From positions 62,001-126,000 of the forward strand of contig JAPYMA010003037.1 of the NCBI GenBank assembly GCA_035041965.1: a DNA stretch of 64,000 nt, in the 5' to 3' direction. Source of the DNA: Anisakis pegreffii. Its lineage: Eukaryota; Nematoda; Chromadorea; Rhabditida; Anisakidae. Positions 61,901-64,000 of this stretch are shown one piece after another. Every line of letters begins with the position of its first letter. The stretch's first letter is position 1. The notes beneath the pieces are model-generated. The model worked only from the letters and a program-made list of their open reading frames with translations, was not told where the DNA came from and did not search any database. The translations under genes and the position numbers were made by a program.

Positions 61901-64000
61901 GACTGTTTGAGTATATGCGAGAATCGATGCCAGAGCGAACGTTTTATTGCTCCTAGCCAAAGGGAACAATGTAAGGAAGTTGTGATTTGTCCTTTAACGA
62001 TAGATTATCTCTCTTACGTACATCCTGCAAACTAAGCATATTCGAACTGAACGATAGACGGATTTTTTGGATGTCACCTTTGCCAGAAGCATTTTCACTC
62101 GTTGACTAGTAACAAAGTGAAATGGTACCCGGAGATTTTCTCTAAAGACGTTTTGCCTAACGACAGTTTGCCTACTGGATGACGAAATATCCATTAAAAA
62201 ACCGTCCGTTAGGCACTGTGTCCATAGACAAACCATCGTTAGGCAAAACGTTTTTAGGCAAATTATCTGATCACGATGTGAAACTTATGGTGTCTAGCTA
62301 AGAAACAACCTTGCAATTGGCTTGAAACGTTAATCTTTAAAAATCTCCATATCTAAATTCATTTATCAAGTTCCATGATCGAAGAACTTATATAATGCTT
62401 CGTTGCATCCGTGATGCATTCAGAAATTTCGTTTAGTCCTCAATGGCACATTTCGTTTATTCGTCAATTTATTTGTCGTTTTCGATTGAATGTCGTCGTC
62501 CTTCAACGATATCGAGATAATTGTTATTGCACTCGTAAAATTAAGATGATTTTGGTGTGCGATCATATTGATGTTTTTAATTCATATGACATTGATAAGC
62601 ATATCAAGGTAAGAGGATAATCCTCAATTTGGAGGAGCATTTTGATGAAACGATAACGGTTGAATGGCTTGCTGTTGATTGACAATCTCGTTTTTGATGG
62701 TTATTTCATGGATGCGATATCCTTGCTCTAATGATCACTAATGCAGGCGTTGGACAGACAAAACCAGTTTCTCTACGTTCAGTCTAATAACCACATCAGT
62801 AGTAACCTGCCTGCGGCACTCAACACAGATCATAAAACTTGCATTTGCTTGTTAATCCGTCTTAATGTTTTTATTTTCCAACGCGTATCCTTTTCGACTC
62901 TCAAGCAGATGTGCCTATGAATCACTATCATTTATCATCATCACAACACATTCGTCATGTCTTAATCCATTATTCGCGGTTACGTTGCATTCAATCCGTC
63001 TTACATATATTACACAAGGCGTGTAGAGCTGTCGGTTCGTTATCCATTAAAATTCGCAACTTGTCATACACCTAATTGACGTAAATGACTTATGACTGTC
63101 ACAATAAACAGCTAAGGATGTTTATCCCTTAATATAAATGGAAATGTTCCACAAGTGTAAACCTAATTCACAGAAATGATAAAATAACAGTTTCAAATTT
63201 GAAAAAGTGAACGTTTGCCTCACTAAGGATATCAAGCCAATAGCTTAGGATGAAACCGAAATCATAGTTGAAATGCTAATTTCGTTGATTTTAGCACTCA
63301 ACAAACTAACATCTGCGTTAACTGAGATGCGCTAGCGACGAACCAACATGGGGTTCGTTTGGATTTCGTGAATTATGAAAATCGATCAGAATTCTGAACG
63401 TTTCCCTTTCGAATCATGCCAATCGGATTGACCTAGCAAAGTCAAATTGAGAAGCCGTAAAAAGAAATGAGGCATTTGATGTGATAATTGGATTTGTCTC
63501 AATGACTTTGCACCGAATCCTGTTTCTTCCTAAAATTGCTAGATGCGATGTTTTAGTAGGTGATTGTAGTTTTTTGCATGACTAACGCAATGAATATCTT
63601 CATACCTGTTATATAATATAATCTTCTTCCATCTCACTTAAATTGTTCATTTTGAAAATTCATGAACGTCTCTATATGTTTCTCGGTTCCATGTATATCA
63701 ACAAATCCCAATAGAAATATTCTATTCATACGTCACCCGTTCCCGACAAGTTTTGCAGCAATTGTGAATTGAATTTGTTGATTGCGTTTTAATTGTCGCT
63801 TGCATTTAAGAAAACGGACGCATTTCAATCAAACCATCACTTGAATTCTGCATTATTTGTGGTTTTCCCGATTGTTTCTTGTATGGTGAATCCGTTGAAT
63901 GTTTTTGCGAATGTCCCAAGACTCATATATGTTCTCAACCAAAAAAAAACCGACTGCAGTGATGATATCGTGAATCGAACTGAGAACGAATTCCCTCGTC
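58909..64000. other. no confident gene
   Basis: Short ORFs only. Two weak exon-like pieces: minus 60550-60426 (starting VTEVVHEGILKTQHRKYVE) and plus 62411-62609, which ends at a strong donor (AAG|GTAAGA). Neither could be linked to partners. A fold-back repeat lies at about 62141-62258. Confidence 0.35.
62141..62258. repeat. fold-back repeat with GCCTAACGA motif
   Basis: Perfect 16-bp arms ACGTTTTGCCTAACGA (62148-62163) and its reverse complement (62236-62251), with further partial complementarity on both sides, about 30 bp per arm in all. The core TTAGGCA/TGCCTAA occurs several more times between and beside the arms. Possibly a short fold-back transposable element. Confidence 0.8.

Noticed and set aside
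62411..62620. Plus-strand ORF ending at a strong splice donor
   Set aside because: A single donor without an acceptor, start context or recognisable protein is not enough to call a gene.

Overview
The window reads as a piece of an AT-rich animal nuclear genome, most likely a nematode. Genes are split by GT..AG introns whose acceptors usually end in TTTCAG, TTGCAG or similar. Three genes have a 3' splice site only 2-12 nt upstream of the first ATG, the signature expected of spliced-leader trans-splicing. Protein content fits: an eIF1A translation factor, a SAMHD1-type HD-domain dNTPase, a BTB protein and several lineage-specific secreted proteins. I saw no bacterial, plasmid or viral gene, no rRNA or tRNA that I could support, and no CRISPR array. 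There is one 100-N assembly gap (2839-2938).

Layout. 1.7-4.2 kb (minus): a coiled-coil gene, seven exons traced. 6.9-8.0 and 11.5-12.7 kb (minus): two paralogous secreted Asn/Thr/Ser-rich (mucin-like) proteins, each a signal-peptide exon plus a 777-nt exon; the first has 13-residue repeats and the second ends in a hydrophobic tail. 14.1-19.0 kb (plus): an 11-exon coiled-coil protein, 649 aa. About 20.3-23.1 kb (plus): a BTB/POZ gene whose 5' and 3' parts are unresolved. 25.4-29.2 kb (plus): SAMHD1-like dNTPase, 12 exons, 551 aa, without a SAM domain. 31.5-32.7 kb (plus): eIF1A with a long acidic tail. 32.7-42.8 kb: almost gene-free, with a hAT-type MITE at 40.5 kb. 42.9-43.8 kb (plus): a small single-pass membrane protein. 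44.9-57.4 kb (minus): a cluster of secreted cysteine-rich proteins. 57.9-58.9 kb (plus): a tentative Cys-rich (zinc-finger-like) gene. 59-64 kb: nothing confident.

The most interesting part is the 45-57 kb cluster. A 442-aa secreted protein is encoded by 14 exons, all internal ones phase 1-1. Six-cysteine exons (mostly C-x6-C-x7-C-x6-C-x6-C-x6-C) alternate with short Ser/Glu-rich exons, so the gene looks built by repeated duplication of symmetric exon modules. A short paralogue (139 aa) shares its signal peptide, its terminal exon and a 28-bp block at the same distance upstream of the ATG. At least four orphan copies of the terminal exon, a decayed Cys exon and several nearly identical segments show that the cluster is actively duplicating and decaying. 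A short palindromic element has inserted into one copy, and the other copies preserve the empty site. I do not recognise the Cys module as a named family; its function is unknown.
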